From DATCSE01 sp036568605 (GTDB taxonomy: Bacteria; Pseudomonadota; Gammaproteobacteria; Burkholderiales; Burkholderiaceae_C), in assembly GCA_036568605.1 (NCBI GenBank), contig DATCSE010000286.1:1-6809 (forward strand): a stretch of 6,809 bases of DNA. Direction: 5' to 3'. A program made the translations under genes and the position numbers. Every line of letters begins with the position of its first letter. The stretch's first letter is position 1. Shown here one piece after another: positions 5,890 through 6,809 of this stretch. Below the pieces are notes generated by a model, which worked only from the letters and a program-made list of their open reading frames with translations, was not told where the DNA came from and did no database searches.

Positions 5890-6339
5890 ATGAATCCGGA
5901 CGACGACCCCCGCGACGCGCGGGCGGCAGCCACGCCTGCTGTTGCGGAGCGGCCGGCGCCGCCGCTGCTGCTCGCCTGCCTGTGTGCCCAGTGGTGCGGC
6001 ACCTGCCGCGACTACGCGCCGCTGCTGGCCGGGCTCGGCCGCGGCGCGCTCGGCCCGCAGCTGCACACGCGCTGGATCGACATCGAGGACGAAGCCGAGC
6101 TGGTCGACGGCATCGACGTCGAGAACTTCCCGACGCTGCTGATCGCGCGCGGCGAGCGCGTGCTGTTCTATGGCACCGTGCTGCCGCATGCGGCGACGCT
6201 GCAGCGGCTGGCCGAAACGGCGCTGGCCAACGAGCTGGCGCTGCCGAGCTTCGATGACGACGACACCGCGGCCGCGGTGCACGCGCTCGCGCGGCGGCTC
6301 GCGCGCGAAGCCGGCGCGGCAACGTCGGCCGACGCGTGA
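5890..6339 (+). CDS. Small thioredoxin-like protein with a WCGTC active site
   Basis: This 149-residue protein has a single thioredoxin fold at about 24-112. The redox-active motif WCGTC (W35-C39) is followed by RDYAPLL, and the conserved cis-proline is P81 in ENFPTLLI. Two extra cysteines, C30 and C32, lie just before the active site (CLCAQWCGTC). The first 20 or so residues are polar and the last 40 are acidic then alanine/arginine-rich. There is no signal peptide or lipobox, so it probably acts in the cytoplasm as a thiol-disulfide oxidoreductase; its substrate is unknown. It is divergent from the cys operon and shares its upstream region. Thioredoxins donate electrons to APS/PAPS reductase, so a sulfur-assimilation link is possible but inferred from position alone. 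The ATG at 5890 is chosen because upstream in-frame codons would translate the A/T-rich promoter region; its ribosome site is weak (GCGGG, 5877-5881). Confidence 0.82.
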   Translation: MNPDDDPRDARAAATPAVAERPAPPLLLACLCAQWCGTCRDYAPLLAGLGRGALGPQLHTRWIDIEDEAELVDGIDVENFPTLLIARGERVLFYGTVLPHAATLQRLAETALANELALPSFDDDDTAAAVHALARRLAREAGAATSADA

Positions 6340-6376
6340 GCGGCCGTCTTCCGGCCGCCGATCGCAGCAGTTTTTT
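6340..6376 (+). terminator. Possible terminator after the thioredoxin-like gene
   Basis: A perfect hairpin, GCGGCCG (6340-6346), loop TCTTC, CGGCCGC (6352-6358), starts directly after the TGA. Six T residues follow at 6371-6376, but 12 bases separate them from the stem. A classic intrinsic terminator has the T-run next to the stem, so this one is imperfect and may instead only protect the mRNA end. Confidence 0.45.
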
Positions 6377-6399
6377 CCAAGCCGCGCGGGCACGCGACT

Positions 6400-6422
6400 C
6401 GTAGGCTACGTCCATCGTGGAC
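6400..6422. repeat. Two abutting short palindromes before the PEP mutase-like gene
   Basis: CGTAG-G-CTACG (6400-6410) is followed by GTCCA-TCG-TGGAC (6410-6422), sharing one base. Both are perfect dyads. The second ends 14 bases before the ATG at 6437. They could be operator half-sites or small mRNA hairpins in the leader. GACTCG also repeats directly at 6396-6401 and 6420-6425. No known binding motif is recognised. Confidence 0.45.
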
Positions 6423-6436
6423 TCGCCGACGACACC

Positions 6437-6809
6437 ATGGCCACCCGACTCGCATCGCCTTCCTCTTCTCCCTTCCCGCATAGTCTCCGGCAGCAGCACG
6501 CCGATACCTTGCATCGCCTGCACGCGAACGGCGCGAAGCCGCTGGTGCTCGTCAACGCGTGGGATGCGGCCAGTGCGCGGCTGCTCGAGCGCGCCGGCTC
6601 CAGCGTGATCGCGACCACCAGCGCCGGCATGGCCTGGTCGCTCGGTCATGCCGACGGCGAGCAGTTGCCCGGCGACGAGCTGGTCGCGGCCTGCGCGCGC
6701 ATCTGCCGGGTCGCCGGCGGGCGCTTGCCGGTCAGCGTCGACATCGAACGCGGCTACGGGCGCGACGCCGACGAAGTGTGCGCGCTGGTGCGCACGCTGA
6801 TCGGGCTGG
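6437..6809 (+). CDS. Isocitrate lyase/PEP mutase superfamily protein (5' part only)
   Basis: The gene runs off the window with 124 codons read and no stop. The first 18 or so residues are Ser/Pro-rich and probably variable. The TIM-barrel start then follows: PLVLVNAWDAASARLLERAG (35-54), ATTSAGMAWSLGHADGE (59-75) and PVSVDIERGYG (98-108). D102 and E104 in VDIE correspond to the metal-binding acidic pair of the superfamily (DxD in methylisocitrate lyase PrpB), and D73 to the earlier metal-site Asp. Members cleave or rearrange C-C or P-C bonds of small oxo-acids using Mg2+. The catalytic KxCGH-type loop lies beyond the window or is absent, so methylisocitrate lyase, PEP mutase/phosphonopyruvate hydrolase or oxaloacetate decarboxylase activity cannot be told apart. 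The A-W-D-A-A-S-A style suggests the PEP mutase-like branch more than PrpB. The ATG has no strong ribosome site. Confidence 0.85.
   Translation, partial: MATRLASPSSSPFPHSLRQQHADTLHRLHANGAKPLVLVNAWDAASARLLERAGSSVIATTSAGMAWSLGHADGEQLPGDELVAACARICRVAGGRLPVSVDIERGYGRDADEVCALVRTLIGL

Overview
The window looks like chromosomal DNA from a GC-rich betaproteobacterium, most likely Burkholderiales. The basis is heavy G/C at third codon positions, the operon order cysT-cysW-cysA-cysB (known from Burkholderia-type genomes), and a 313-residue CysB. I assign no genus. All genes look intact except the last, which runs off the right edge. I saw no tRNA, rRNA, CRISPR, insertion sequence or phage gene, and no gene-free stretch above 300 bases.

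Left part (1-1760): two regulatory genes converge. On the plus strand is a 174-residue ECF-type sigma factor with no anti-sigma gene after it. On the minus strand is a single-chain regulator with an N-terminal winged helix, a GHKL ATPase core and a C-terminal STAS-like (DUF4325) domain. They are separated by a nested inverted repeat (669-731) that resembles an interspersed bacterial intergenic repeat and supplies the regulator's stop codon. This pair is the most unusual part of the window, although each protein belongs to a recognisable family.

Middle (1897-5757, minus strand): a sulfate/thiosulfate ABC importer operon. It encodes two membrane permeases (CysT, CysW), the ATPase (CysA) and then the LysR-type regulator CysB. 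cysT and cysW overlap by four bases, cysW and cysA are 20 bases apart, and cysA and cysB are 50 bases apart with a CAA-repeat leader. The periplasmic sulfate-binding protein gene that often heads this operon is not here. The operon's upstream region (5758-5889) is an A/T-rich island with several overlapping inverted repeats, a good candidate for CysB-controlled promoter DNA. The 136-base gap 1761-1896 between cysB and the GHKL regulator holds the regulator's leader and no terminator I can recognise.

Right part (5890-6809, plus strand): a small cytoplasmic thioredoxin-like protein (WCGTC active site) is divergent from the cys operon across the shared upstream region. A GC hairpin follows it. 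Then comes the 5' part of an isocitrate lyase/PEP mutase superfamily gene, preceded by two adjacent short palindromes. A shared sulfur or redox theme for the cys operon and the thioredoxin-like gene is plausible but is inference from position only.
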